34,939 nucleotides of DNA from Bradyrhizobium aeschynomenes (GCF_013178945.1 NZ_JABFDM010000004.1:572786-607724), one strand, 5' to 3'. Numbered from the stretch's first letter, positions 1 through 8,425 are shown. The notes: generated by a model not told the origin, from the letters alone. Numbers and translations: made by a program.

Positions 1-180
1 GGTGCATAGCAATTCCGTAAAGCCTGCTAAGTATAACCATGTGTACGCTTTTGTTCACACGCCCCTTGTTCCCCAATGCGTCGAAACGCGCTACGAGGGC
101 GTTGTATGCGCATATGACGTGGCGACCTCCAGGGCGCCCTGTCCCCGGCCGTCGTGATCGGATCACGGTGAGAGGTGTAG

Positions 181-1236
181 ATGCTTGAAGCCATACGCGG
201 AGCGGCCACGTTCCTGCGCGAGAAGCAAGTCCTGCACAAGCTCGGCGTGCTCATCAGCATCGCCGTCATCGCGGTCGCCTGCTACGTCCTCTACCACATG
301 CTGCGCGGCATCGACACCTACGAGGTGCTCGAGGCGATCAAGAGCACGGAGCCGCACCAGATCGCGCTCGCCGCTTTGTTCGTCGCCGCTGGCTATTTCA
401 CGCTGACCTTCTACGACCTGTTCGCGGTGCGTGCGATCGGCCACGACCACGTGCCGTATCGCATCAATGCGCTGGCCGCCTTCACCAGCTATTCGATCGG
501 CCACAATGTCGGCGCCAGCGTGTTCACCGGCGGCGCCGTGCGCTACCGCATCTATTCGGCCCATGGGCTGAACGCGATCGACGTCGCCAAGATCTGCTTC
601 CTCGCCGGCCTGACCTTCTGGCTCGGCAACGCCGCCGTGCTCGGCATGGGCATCTGCTATCATCCGGAGGCCGCGGCCTCGATCGACCAGCTGCCGCCCT
701 GGGTCAACCGCATGGCGGCGATCGCCATCCTGGTCGGGCTGATGGGCTATGTCGCCTGGGTCTGGACCAAGCCGCGCGTGGTCGGCCGCGGACCGTGGAC
801 CGTGGTGCTGCCGGGCGGGCCGCTGACACTCCTGCAGATCGTGATCGGCATCGTCGATCTCGGCTTCTGCGCTCTGGCGATGTACGTGCTGGTGCCGGAC
901 GAGCCCAATCTCGGCTTCGTCGTGGTCGCCGTGATCTTCGTCTCCGCGACGCTGCTCGGCTTTGCCAGCCACTCGCCGGGCGGGCTCGGCGTGTTCGACG
1001 CCGCCATGCTCGTCGGCCTCTGGCAGATGGACCGCGAGGAGCTGCTCGCCGGAATGCTGCTGTTCCGGATGCTGTATTATTTGGCGCCGTTCCTCATTTC
1101 TGTAATCCTGCTGACGTTTCGGGAGGTTATCATCAGCGCCAGGTCGAAGCGGCTGCGCCAGGCGGCGCTCAGCCTCGATCCAGGCCCCCCGCCCGAGGCC
1201 GCTTATGTGAGGAAGCGCAGCGATTCCGGTGCCTGA
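181..1236 (+). CDS. Lysylphosphatidylglycerol synthase-type membrane protein (UPF0104/YbhN-like flippase domain)
   Basis: This is a polytopic inner-membrane protein of 351 aa, with hydrophobic segments spread from about residue 22 to 320. It resembles the membrane half of MprF-type lysylphosphatidylglycerol synthases, including the glycine-rich motif SHSPGGLGVFDA near residue 265, which is characteristic of this family. It lacks the C-terminal cytosolic synthetase domain, so it belongs to the stand-alone UPF0104 class, thought to be lipid translocases or membrane transporters. The ATG is preceded by GAGAGGTG. The sensor kinase gene starts only 28 nt downstream, so the two are probably cotranscribed. 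The substrate cannot be read from the sequence. Confidence 0.85.
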   Translation: MLEAIRGAATFLREKQVLHKLGVLISIAVIAVACYVLYHMLRGIDTYEVLEAIKSTEPHQIALAALFVAAGYFTLTFYDLFAVRAIGHDHVPYRINALAAFTSYSIGHNVGASVFTGGAVRYRIYSAHGLNAIDVAKICFLAGLTFWLGNAAVLGMGICYHPEAAASIDQLPPWVNRMAAIAILVGLMGYVAWVWTKPRVVGRGPWTVVLPGGPLTLLQIVIGIVDLGFCALAMYVLVPDEPNLGFVVVAVIFVSATLLGFASHSPGGLGVFDAAMLVGLWQMDREELLAGMLLFRMLYYLAPFLISVILLTFREVIISARSKRLRQAALSLDPGPPPEAAYVRKRSDSGA

Positions 1237-1264
1237 CGCGACAAGGGGAGCAGACTAGGACGCG

Positions 1265-2572
1265 ATGGCCCTCGACGCTCCCCCCCACTCCAGCCTGACC
1301 ATCTTCACGCCGTGGCCGGACCGGCTGCGCCACTCGGCCATCATTCTGCTGGCCGCCGCGCTGGCGCTGGCAGGGCTGGTGCTGCTCGACGAGCTGCTGC
1401 CACTGCGGGCGCTGGCGGTGTTTCTCTGCATCGCCGCCGCCGCGCTGGTGCCGTGGCGGCTGCACAGCGCGGTCGCCAAGCGCGAGGAGGAGCGCCACGG
1501 CAATCCCGTGGAAGCGCCGGCCGTCAGCGCCGTCGTCGACGGCATCCCCGATCCCGCCGTGCTGCTCGACCGCGCCGGCCGCGTCATCCATCTCAACGCG
1601 GCGGCCGCGCAGCTCGCGCCGGCTCTGCGCAAGGGCGAGCTCGCCCAGTTCGCGCTGCGCTCGCCGGAGATCATCACCGCGCTGCGCGAGGCGATCGCCA
1701 CCACCGAGATCCGGCGCGCCAGCTATCATGACCACGTGCCGGTCGACCGCTGGATGGAGCTGGTCATCGTCCCCGTTCCGGTGCCGACCGCGTTCGGCGG
1801 CACCGACAAATGCATGCTGATGACATTCCGCGACCTGACCCCGCTGCGCCGGGTCGAGGAGATGCGCGCCGATTTCGTCGCCAATGCCAGCCACGAGCTG
1901 CGCACGCCGCTCGCCGCGCTGTCCGGCTTCATCGACACCTTGCAGGGCCCGGCCAAGGACGATCCCAAGGCGCGCGAGCGCTTCCTCGGCATCATGCATA
2001 CCCAGGCCACGCGGATGGCGCGGCTGATCGACGACCTCCTGTCGCTGTCGCGCGTGGAGCTGTCGGCGCATGTCCGGCCCGACACGCTGGTCGATGTCGT
2101 TCCGATCATCCGCCAGGTCACCGACGGTCTCGAGCCGCTGGCCAGGGAGCGTCAGGTGGTGATCGAGACCAGCCTGCCGGAGGCGCCGGTCACCATTGCC
2201 GGCGACCGCGAGGAGTTGCTGCGCGTGTTCGAGAACCTGATCGAGAACGCGCTGAAATATGGCGCCTCCGGCGGCCGCGTGGTCGTGTCGCTGGAGCAGG
2301 CCGTCTCGGCCGAGAACGCGCCGGAGATCCGGGTCAAGGTGCGTGATTTCGGCCCCGGCATCGCGCCGGAGCATCTGCCGCGCCTGACCGAACGCTTCTA
2401 TCGCGTCGATGTCGGCGACAGCCGCGCTCAGGGCGGCACGGGCCTCGGCCTGTCGCTGGTGAAGCACATCCTCAACCGGCATCGCGGCCGGCTGCTGATC
2501 GAGAGCGTGCCGCGCAACGGCGCGGCCTTCACGGCGTGCTTCCCGCAGCCTCGGCCGCAACGCGGATCCTGA
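1265..2572 (+). CDS. phoR: PhoR-type membrane sensor histidine kinase
   Basis: A 435-aa two-component sensor kinase. Two hydrophobic segments (about residues 23-42 and 47-66) are followed by a PAS-like domain (about 85-190). The HisKA box ASHELRTPL follows, with phospho-acceptor His210. The HATPase domain shows the N box (ENLIENALKYG), G1 (DFGPGI), F (RFYRVD) and G2 (GGTGLGLSL) motifs. Architecture and length match PhoR, which phosphorylates the response regulator PhoB under phosphate limitation. No phoB, phoU or pst gene lies downstream: transcription runs into a terminator and the next gene is on the other strand. Assignment as the true PhoR therefore rests on domain order; a related orphan kinase is the alternative. 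Confidence 0.82.
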   Translation: MALDAPPHSSLTIFTPWPDRLRHSAIILLAAALALAGLVLLDELLPLRALAVFLCIAAAALVPWRLHSAVAKREEERHGNPVEAPAVSAVVDGIPDPAVLLDRAGRVIHLNAAAAQLAPALRKGELAQFALRSPEIITALREAIATTEIRRASYHDHVPVDRWMELVIVPVPVPTAFGGTDKCMLMTFRDLTPLRRVEEMRADFVANASHELRTPLAALSGFIDTLQGPAKDDPKARERFLGIMHTQATRMARLIDDLLSLSRVELSAHVRPDTLVDVVPIIRQVTDGLEPLARERQVVIETSLPEAPVTIAGDREELLRVFENLIENALKYGASGGRVVVSLEQAVSAENAPEIRVKVRDFGPGIAPEHLPRLTERFYRVDVGDSRAQGGTGLGLSLVKHILNRHRGRLLIESVPRNGAAFTACFPQPRPQRGS

Positions 2573-2588
2573 CCGCCCAGAATCAAAA

Positions 2589-2608
2589 GGCCCGGCGCGA
2601 GCCGGGCC
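2589..2608. terminator. Bidirectional intrinsic terminator between phoR and gcrA
   Basis: A perfect 8-bp GC stem (2589-2596 with 2601-2608) closes a GCGA tetraloop. Read on the minus strand it is followed by TTTTGATT, so it is a better terminator for gcrA, whose stop is 35 nt away. On the plus strand it lies 16 nt after the phoR stop but has only a weak T-tract. Confidence 0.8.
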
Positions 2609-2642
2609 ATCCTCATGGCTTGTTAGTTGGCGCGGCGCGCGC

Positions 2643-3158
2643 TCAGCGCGTCGTCGACTTCGCCGGCTGACGGCGCCGGTCTGCCGCGGGCTGATAGGCG
2701 ACGCGCGAATGCTGCGCGCAATAGGGCAGGCCGGCGAGCGCCTTGCCGCCGCAGAAGAAGAAGTCCGGGCTGGATGGATCGCCGACCGGCCAGTGGCAGG
2801 TCGCTTCATTGAGCTCCAGCAGCGACAGCCGCTGGTTCATCGGCACGACGTTATCGAATGCAACCGGATCGGGCTCTGCCTCGACCTCGAAAACCTGTGC
2901 GAGCGCCGTGTTGCCGCGGGCCACCGGACGGGCCACGCGCATCATCGGCTGCGCCGGACGGGCCGCCTTGCGCTGGCGCGGTGCTGCGGTCGCCGGGCTC
3001 TTGGCGCGGCCGGAGAGGCCCAGCCGGTGCACCTTGCCGATCACGGCATTGCGCGTCACGTTTCCGAGTTCCGCGGCGATCTGGCTGGCCGACAGTCCGG
3101 CCTCCCAGAGTTTCTTCAGCTGCTCGACGCGATCGTCGGACCAGGTCAATACCGTCAT
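2643..3158 (-). CDS. gcrA: GcrA cell cycle regulator
   Basis: GcrA is an alphaproteobacterial transcription cofactor that binds RNA polymerase sigma70 and promoters carrying CcrM-methylated GANTC sites. The 171-aa product starts MTVLTWSDDRVEQLKKLW and has the family's N-terminal helix-turn-helix (SASQIAAELG...TRNAVIGKVHRLGL, residues about 23-50). A basic, Ala/Pro-rich linker follows, then the conserved C-terminal sigma-binding region with the CGGKALAGLPYCAQHSRVAY segment. Its length matches the family. It is transcribed alone, divergently from argD, and ends at the shared terminator with phoR. Four GANTC sites lie in the intergenic region between gcrA and argD. Confidence 0.95.
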   Translation of the reverse strand: MTVLTWSDDRVEQLKKLWEAGLSASQIAAELGNVTRNAVIGKVHRLGLSGRAKSPATAAPRQRKAARPAQPMMRVARPVARGNTALAQVFEVEAEPDPVAFDNVVPMNQRLSLLELNEATCHWPVGDPSSPDFFFCGGKALAGLPYCAQHSRVAYQPAADRRRQPAKSTTR

Positions 3159-3486
3159 CGAACCTTTCCCTTCGCGTTGCGCCGGCCAATTCTGGGACGG
3201 CGCTGCGATATTTGTCTCAAAAACCCCTGCCGGCAGAATCCCTTATCCCTCGCCGGGAGCGCGTGAAGCACCCGGACGTTACGCGAACTCAAGAACTCCT
3301 AGAGGGATCAGAACTGCCGCACGAGATGTCGTACTCGACGCTGAAAACGCTACAATATGGCGTGACTCTCGCGCAAGAGTCGGTGGTCACCGTCCACACA
3401 TTCCGCGGTTCCGTGTGGCATGTTTTGAGCTATGTCATGCGCCCGCAATCTCACGGACCGGCGCCGGGCCATCAGCTTACGCGTAG

Positions 3487-3514
3487 TTGACTCCCACCGC
3501 CGCCCGCATACAAT
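3487..3514 (+). promoter_or_regulatory. Sigma70-type promoter upstream of argD, with a GANTC site in its -35 box
   Basis: TTGACT (3487-3492) and TACAAT (3509-3514) are separated by 16 nt, each matching 5 of 6 consensus positions. GACTC at 3489-3493 is a CcrM target overlapping the -35 box. The predicted start, near 3521, is immediately before a terminator hairpin. It may drive argD-argF or the end of a small RNA. Confidence 0.6.
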
Positions 3515-3522
3515 AGGTGCAC

Positions 3523-3556
3523 GTGCCGCCTTGAAAAGGCGGCACATTTTGTTTTC
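3523..3556 (+). terminator. Strong intrinsic terminator upstream of argD
   Basis: A perfect 10-bp stem (3523-3532 with 3536-3545) with a GAA loop is followed by ATTTTGTTTTCC. The T-rich tract exists only on the plus strand, so it does not serve gcrA. It lies 75 nt before the argD ATG and must end a short upstream transcript or attenuate argD. Confidence 0.8.
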
Positions 3557-3630
3557 CAGGGTGGGGTCCCTGATGCGCGATGGCATCGCATGGCGCGTGT
3601 CTCGGCCACCCGTCAGCTCATGTGATCGCC

Positions 3631-4842
3631 ATGACAAGTGTTGCTGCTACGCATCTTCTCCCCGTATTCGCCCGGGTCGATCTGTCGTTCGAGCGCGGCG
3701 AAGGCGCGTGGCTGATCGCGACCAATGGTGATCGCTATCTCGACTTCACCTCCGGCGTCGCCGTCAATTCGCTCGGCCATGCGCATCCGCATCTCGTCAA
3801 GGCGCTGCAGGAGCAGGCCACCAAGCTGTGGCACATGTCGAACCTGTTCAAGAGCCCGGACGGCGAGCGCCTCGCCAACAGGCTGTGTGAGCAGAGCTTC
3901 GCGGACTACGTGTTCTTCGCCAATTCCGGCGCCGAGGCGATGGAAGGCGCGATCAAGATCACGCGCAAATATCATGCGGCGAAGGGCCATCCTGAACGTT
4001 ACCGTATCATTACGTTCGAAGGCGCGTTCCACGGCCGCACCTTGGCGACGCTCGCCGCGACCGGTTCCGCAAAATATCTCGACGGCTTCGGTCCGCCGAT
4101 GGACGGCTTCGATCAGGTTCCGCTCGGTGACCTCGAGGCCGTGAAGAAGGCGATGGGCCCGCACACTGCAGGCATCCTGGTCGAGCCGGTGCAGGGCGAG
4201 GGCGGTGTGCGCACCGCGCCGCTGTCGTTCTACAAGGCGCTACGTCAGCTCTGCGACGACAACGGCCTGCTGCTGGTGTTCGACGAGGTCCAGACCGGCA
4301 TGGGCCGCACCGGCGATCTGTTCGCGCATCGCTGGCTCGGCGTCACGCCTGACGTGATGTCGCTCGCCAAGGCGCTCGGCGGCGGCTTCCCGATCGGCGC
4401 GGTACTCGCGACCGCCGAGGCCGCGTCCGGCATGACGCCGGGCACCCACGGCTCGACGTTCGGCGGCAATCCGCTGGCGGTGTCGGCGGCCAATGCGGTG
4501 CTCGACGTGATGCTCGCACCCGGCTTCTTCGATCACGTCCGCAAGATGTCGCTGCTGCTCAAACAGAAGCTCGCGTCGGTCGTCGACCGTCATCCCGATG
4601 TCATCTCCGAGATCCGTGGCGAGGGCCTGTTGATCGGCATCAAGGCAGTGGTGCCCTCCGGTGATCTGGTGGCGGCGTTGCGCGACCAGAAGCTGCTCAC
4701 GGTCGGCGCCGGCGACAACGTCGTGCGCTTCCTGCCGCCGCTGATCGTCACTGAATCCGAAATCGAACAATCGGTCGAGATGCTCGATCGCGCCTGCACG
4801 GCGTTGTCGGGCGGTCCTGCCAAGCAGGCGGCCGCATCATGA
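3631..4842 (+). CDS. argD: Acetylornithine aminotransferase
   Basis: A PLP-dependent class III aminotransferase that converts N-acetylglutamate semialdehyde to N-acetylornithine in arginine biosynthesis. The 403-aa product has the expected N terminus ([18 protein letters not shown]), the [12 protein letters not shown] segment, [12 protein letters not shown], and the PLP lysine K247 in [14 protein letters not shown]. The ATG at 3631 is chosen because homologues begin just before this point; an in-frame GTG at 3622 and an ATG at 3580 are alternatives, and none has a convincing ribosome binding site. The stop overlaps the argF start by 4 nt (ATGA), indicating translational coupling. Confidence 0.94.
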   Translation: MTSVAATHLLPVFARVDLSFERGEGAWLIATNGDRYLDFTSGVAVNSLGHAHPHLVKALQEQATKLWHMSNLFKSPDGERLANRLCEQSFADYVFFANSGAEAMEGAIKITRKYHAAKGHPERYRIITFEGAFHGRTLATLAATGSAKYLDGFGPPMDGFDQVPLGDLEAVKKAMGPHTAGILVEPVQGEGGVRTAPLSFYKALRQLCDDNGLLLVFDEVQTGMGRTGDLFAHRWLGVTPDVMSLAKALGGGFPIGAVLATAEAASGMTPGTHGSTFGGNPLAVSAANAVLDVMLAPGFFDHVRKMSLLLKQKLASVVDRHPDVISEIRGEGLLIGIKAVVPSGDLVAALRDQKLLTVGAGDNVVRFLPPLIVTESEIEQSVEMLDRACTALSGGPAKQAAAS

Positions 4843-5777
4843 GCAGGACCATGGGCAACACGCCGCGTCACTTTCTCGATCTCACCGAGATGCCGGTCGA
4901 AGAGCTGCGCAACATGCTGGCGCTGTCCAGCCGGATGAAGAAGACGCTGAAGGCCAATGAGCCGGCGAAGAAGCCGCTCGACGGCAAGGTGCTGGCGATG
5001 ATCTTCGACAAGCCGTCGACGCGTACGCGGGTGTCGTTCGACGTCGGCATGCGCCAGCTCGGCGGCGAGGCGATCATGCTGACCGGCACCGAGATGCAGC
5101 TCGGTCGCGGCGAGACCATCGCCGACACCGCGCGCGTGCTGTCGCGCTATGTCGACGCCATCATGATCCGCATCCTCAGCCACGAGGCGCTGCTGGAGCT
5201 CGCCGCGCACGCCACCGTGCCGGTCATCAACGGCCTGACGCGGCGCTCGCATCCGTGCCAGGTGATGGCCGACGTGATGACCTTCGAGGAGCATCGCGGC
5301 TCGATCGAGGGCCGCACCGTGGCCTGGACCGGCGACGACAACAACGTGCTGGCCTCCTGGGCGCATGCCGCCGAGCGCTTCAAGTTCCGCCTCAACGTCG
5401 CCACCCCGCCGCAGCTCTCGCCGGGCAAGCCGATGAAGGACTTCATCCGCGCCACCAAGGCCGACATCCATCTCGGCCATGATCCGGACGTCGCGGTGAA
5501 GAACGCCGACTGCGTCGTCACCGACACCTGGGTCTCGATGGGCGACAAGGACGGCGAGCACCGCCACAATTTGCTCAAGCCCTATCAGGTCAATTCCAAG
5601 CTGATGTCGCTGGCCAAGCCGGAAGCGATCTTCATGCACTGCCTGCCCGCCCACCGCGGCGAGGAGGTCACCGACGAGGTGATCGATGGCCCGCAGTCGG
5701 TGGTGTTCGACGAAGCCGAAAACCGCCTGCATGCACAAAAGGGCATCCTGGCCTGGTGTTTCGGCGAGCGGGCGTAG
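4839..5777 (+). CDS. argF: Ornithine carbamoyltransferase
   Basis: Catalyses carbamoyl phosphate + ornithine to citrulline, the step after argD and argJ products in arginine synthesis; a cytosolic trimer in this family. The 312-aa product carries the carbamoyl-phosphate motif STRTR (residues 60-64), the HPCQ motif (138-141), the ornithine-binding DTWVSMG loop, and HCLPAHRG near the C terminus. Length is typical. The ATG overlaps the argD stop. Downstream lies a palindromic repeat rather than another arg gene. Confidence 0.96.
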   Translation: MSRTMGNTPRHFLDLTEMPVEELRNMLALSSRMKKTLKANEPAKKPLDGKVLAMIFDKPSTRTRVSFDVGMRQLGGEAIMLTGTEMQLGRGETIADTARVLSRYVDAIMIRILSHEALLELAAHATVPVINGLTRRSHPCQVMADVMTFEEHRGSIEGRTVAWTGDDNNVLASWAHAAERFKFRLNVATPPQLSPGKPMKDFIRATKADIHLGHDPDVAVKNADCVVTDTWVSMGDKDGEHRHNLLKPYQVNSKLMSLAKPEAIFMHCLPAHRGEEVTDEVIDGPQSVVFDEAENRLHAQKGILAWCFGERA

Positions 5778-5830
5778 GGTCCGATAGCAGCTCTAGTAGT
5801 GGGATCGAGCTTCGAGCCAAGCATTCGGTG

Positions 5831-5992
5831 CACCCTCTCCCCTTGTGGGAGAGGGTGGTTTCCATGCGAAGCATGGAAACCGGGTGAGGGGTTGCCCCGG
5901 GCTCAGGCCTGCATATTGAGGCACGAACCCCTCACCCGAGTGAGTTTGGAGTTGCCGGCTGCGTGGCCCTCTCCCACAAGGGGAGAGGGCGC
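5831..5992. repeat. Composite palindromic repeat A (nested inverted arms)
   Basis: Outer arms at 5833-5855 and 5967-5989 are exact reverse complements, and each is itself nearly palindromic (CCCTCTCCC ... GGGAGAGGG). Nested inside are CGGGTGAGGGG (5881-5891) and its complement (5929-5939), plus a small TTTCCATGC/GCATGGAAA hairpin. The whole can fold as a large cruciform. It follows argF and may act as its terminator. Related elements lie at 6089-6180 and 7728-7884. Confidence 0.85.
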
Positions 5993-6088
5993 AGTCATGA
6001 GCACCGTGAAGCAGCTGATCGTTCGATCGGCGTAGACGGACTACCACAATAGAGTAGGCTCGCGTGGAGATCGCGCGGCTTGCTCGGT

Positions 6089-6180
6089 GCACCCTCTCCC
6101 ACTCAGGCAATCGCGTAGCGATTGCCTGAGTGGGAGAGGGTGCCGTGATCGAGCGCAGCTCGATCATGGCGGGTGAGGGG
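6089..6180. repeat. Palindromic repeat B: 26-bp perfect hairpin plus GGGTGAGGGG arm
   Basis: Arms 6089-6114 and 6118-6143 are a perfect 26-bp inverted repeat around a 3-nt loop. A second hairpin (TGATCGAGC/GCTCGATCA, around 6146-6166) follows, then GCGGGTGAGGGG. The outer CCCTCTCCC motif is shared with repeats A and C. The last part overlaps the 3' end of the DUF559 gene. Confidence 0.85.
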
Positions 6181-6550
6181 TCTCTCTCCGCTTGCTCAGC
6201 TTGTCCAGGATGTCCTCGAGAACCGCGGTTCGTTTCTGCAGCACGTCATTGTTCCAGTATCGCGCAACCCTGAATCCTTCGCTGGCAAGCACTTCGTCTC
6301 TTGTCCGATCGCCCTTCGCATCGGCATGCTGACTTCCATCGATCTCAATGACCAGCCGCTGCTCGAAGCAGACGAAGTCGAGGATGTACGAGCGGAACGG
6401 CACTTGGCGGCGAAACTTGAACTGTGACAATCGCCGGTCGCGAAGCAGTCGCCACATTGCGGCTTCGGCATCGGTTGGCGCTTGGCGCATCGCTCTCGCA
6501 AAGTTGCGAATGCGCTTGCCGGTTGGTCGATGATGCGGTGCTTGTGGCAT
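6164..6550 (-). CDS. DUF559 domain protein (Vsr-like restriction-endonuclease fold)
   Basis: A small 128-aa protein of the DUF559 family, which has a predicted endonuclease fold related to very-short-patch repair nucleases. The N-terminal ARAMRQAPTDAEAAMWRLLRD and RRLSQFKFRRQVPFRSYILDF segments, followed by VIEIDGSQH and an RVARYWNNDV strand, are diagnostic. The likely catalytic acids are in ILDF and EIDG. The ATG at 6550 is preferred over a TTG one codon earlier. Its last residues (TPHPP) are encoded by an arm of palindromic repeat B, and a GAGGGG-containing repeat arm lies just upstream of the start. Cellular function is unknown. Confidence 0.85.
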   Translation of the reverse strand: MPQAPHHRPTGKRIRNFARAMRQAPTDAEAAMWRLLRDRRLSQFKFRRQVPFRSYILDFVCFEQRLVIEIDGSQHADAKGDRTRDEVLASEGFRVARYWNNDVLQKRTAVLEDILDKLSKRRETPHPP

Positions 6551-6665
6551 CAACCTAGCCCCTCATCCGGGCTATCTCTGTTGACGTGAAGGTATACGGA
6601 GCCCGCCGTATGCGCTAGTTCCAGACCCCCCTTCACTTTCCCTGCATCGTCCCCAAATAGGCGCC

Positions 6666-7658
6666 ATGACCTTCCTCCCCGACAAAGACATCAACCTCGA
6701 CACCAGCCGCGCGCCGTCCGCCGTGCCGGTCGATGACGCCGTGCTGCCGTTCGAGGTCGCGGCGCTCGATCTGCGCGGGCGGCTGACCCGCATGGGGCCC
6801 GCGCTCGACGACATCCTCACCAAGCACGCCTATCCCGCCCCGGTCGGCAAGCTGCTCGGCGAGGCCATCGTGCTGACGACCTTGCTCGGGTCCTCGCTGA
6901 AGTTCGACGGCCGCTTCATCCTGCAAACCCAGACCGACGGTCCGGTGTCGTTCCTGGTAGTCGACTTCCAGGCGCCAGACCGTCTGCGCGCCTATGCGCG
7001 CTACGACGAGGCGCGGCTGAGCGAAGCCAAGGATTCCGGCGGCCTGCTCGGCAAGGGCCATCTGGCCATGACCATCGACCAGGGCCCTGACATGAGCCGC
7101 TACCAGGGCCTGGTTGCGCTCACCGGCGGTAGCCTGGAGGAGGCCGCGCACGAATACTTCCTGCGCTCCGAGCAGATCCCGACTCGCGTCCGTCTCGCCG
7201 TCGGCGAGGAGTGGAGCGGCGGCAAGCACCGCTGGCGCGCCGGCGGCCTGCTGACCCAGTTCCTGCCGCAAGCGCCGGAGCGTCTGCGCCAGGCCGACCT
7301 GCATCCCGGCGATGCCCCTGAAGGTACCGAACTGCATGCGGTCGAAGAAGACGAGGCCTGGGTCGAGGGCCAGTCGCTGGTCGCCACCGTCGAGGACGTC
7401 GAGCTGATCGATCCCTCGCTGTCGGGCGAACGGCTGCTGTATCGTCTGTTCCACGAGCGCGGCGTCCGCGTATTCGATCTCGTGTCGCTGCAGGCGCGTT
7501 GCTCCTGCTCGCGCGATGCGGTCGCCAACATGCTGAAGAGCTTCTCCGCCCAGGACCGCGCCGACATGGTGCAGGACGACAAGGTCGTCGTCACCTGCGA
7601 GTTCTGCTCCTCGGTCTATCAGTTCACGCCGCACGAAGCGGGCGTGACGGAGAATTGA
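6666..7658 (+). CDS. hslO: Hsp33 redox-regulated chaperone
   Basis: A cytosolic holdase chaperone activated when oxidation releases zinc from four cysteines. The 330-aa product has the Hsp33 fold region and, near the C terminus, the zinc-binding CxC (C279, C281) and CxxC (C311, C314) pairs in RCSCSRDAV and TCEFCSSVYQF. It is slightly longer than E. coli Hsp33. The ATG at 6666 precedes the acidic MTFLPDKDINLD. It stands between two palindromic repeat regions, and I see no cotranscribed partner. argD-argF lies upstream. Confidence 0.95.
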   Translation: MTFLPDKDINLDTSRAPSAVPVDDAVLPFEVAALDLRGRLTRMGPALDDILTKHAYPAPVGKLLGEAIVLTTLLGSSLKFDGRFILQTQTDGPVSFLVVDFQAPDRLRAYARYDEARLSEAKDSGGLLGKGHLAMTIDQGPDMSRYQGLVALTGGSLEEAAHEYFLRSEQIPTRVRLAVGEEWSGGKHRWRAGGLLTQFLPQAPERLRQADLHPGDAPEGTELHAVEEDEAWVEGQSLVATVEDVELIDPSLSGERLLYRLFHERGVRVFDLVSLQARCSCSRDAVANMLKSFSAQDRADMVQDDKVVVTCEFCSSVYQFTPHEAGVTEN

Positions 7659-7727
7659 GCGTGCGAGCTTTGCACGTTCAAAGCATGGAAAACCAAGTTT
7701 CTAAGCATTCTCGCTGTTCGATACCGT

Positions 7728-7884
7728 GCCCTCTCCCCTTGTGGGAGAGGGCATGTATGACAGCTCCGCAAGCTCGGTTGGGTGAGGGGTATGCCTCTGC
7801 GAGGATCAATCGTTGAGAGATACCCCTCACCCAACTGAGTGAGTAGATCGGCCGGAGATGCCCTCTCCCACAAGGGGAGAGGGC
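7728..7884. repeat. Composite palindromic repeat C (same family as A)
   Basis: Arms 7728-7754 and 7858-7884 are exact 27-bp reverse complements with the core CCCTCTCCCCTTGTGGGAG, nearly identical to repeat A at 5831-5992. Nested TTGGGTGAGGGGTA and its complement flank the loop. It lies downstream of hslO and could fold as a cruciform or terminate transcription. Confidence 0.85.
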
Positions 7885-8047
7885 GCATTCACTTCCGCTG
7901 TGCCGAGTCCTCAGGTGCTGCGGTTATTTGTTGGCGATCGCCATGGCCGTTCGGCTTTTGTGTTCTCTCAGTTGCCCGTCGCGCTAGTCTGCCGCACCAA
8001 CAAACAACTTGTGTCGTCGGGCAAATCACTGGCACATTTCCGCGCGT

Positions 8048-8425
8048 CCCTGCTGCCGCATGAGGGACGTGTCGCGACCGTCACGAGACGTTGGCAGTGG
8101 GATGCGATGGGCGTGTGTCGACGCAGCGTGGATCGGTCTGCGCGGACGAACGGCGAGGCACGCACGGTCAAGTCGCGCGGTCCTGACATCCCGACGCTGA
8201 TGTCAACTCACGACGAAGCTCTGGCTTCGCGTGGGGATGGTGGCCAGCAAGCCGGCGCACCAGGGAGAACGCGAAGCAGCCGTTAAAGCCGTCGCGCAGG
8301 GAGGGCCGGGTCGTTCCGGCTGAACCTGTGGTACCTGCCGCCTGCATTTTTTTCCGCAGGCGGGCCACGGGCCTCAGCCGAGGCCCGGCCTTCCCTGCGC
8401 CCTCTGATCGAGAGGGCGGACGAAT
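8048..8425 (-). repeat. ~375-bp dispersed intergenic repeat, copy 1 (inverted relative to copy 2)
   Basis: Read on the minus strand, this stretch aligns along its length with 23703-24073 on the plus strand. Shared blocks include a GC hairpin with an A-run (GCCCGCCTGCGGAAAAAA), the ACCACAGGTTCAGCCG block and the terminal ACGTCTCGTGACG block. Identity is patchy, suggesting old copies. No transposase is encoded. The short reading frames in it look spurious. Outer borders are approximate. Confidence 0.75.

Larger units (their letters stand above)
3363..3556 (+). ncRNA. Candidate small RNA or argD leader (unrecognised family)
   Basis: Between gcrA (minus) and argD (plus) there is no gene, yet a strong plus-strand intrinsic terminator ends at about 3556. 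Something must be transcribed into it. Possible starts are a TACAAT at 3351-3356 (poor -35) or the better promoter at 3487-3514. The stretch contains local hairpins: GACTCT/AGAGTC at 3364-3381, CCACAC/GTGTGG at about 3394-3418, and a CCGGCGCCGG palindrome near 3468. I recognise no Rfam family. The 5' end is a guess. Confidence 0.3.

Noticed and set aside
1169..2809. Long minus-strand open frame (546 codons) opposite phoR
   Set aside because: Very Arg/Ala/His-rich and without motifs; it is the antisense shadow of a clear histidine kinase in high-GC DNA.
5831..7884. Repeats A-C as a CRISPR-like array
   Set aside because: Arms are palindromic and irregularly spaced, with no uniform repeat-spacer units and no cas genes.
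7858..8286. Possible 142-codon gene downstream of hslO
   Set aside because: It begins in palindromic repeat C and runs through the dispersed repeat; no ribosome binding site or fold pattern, so it is taken as repeat-derived noise.
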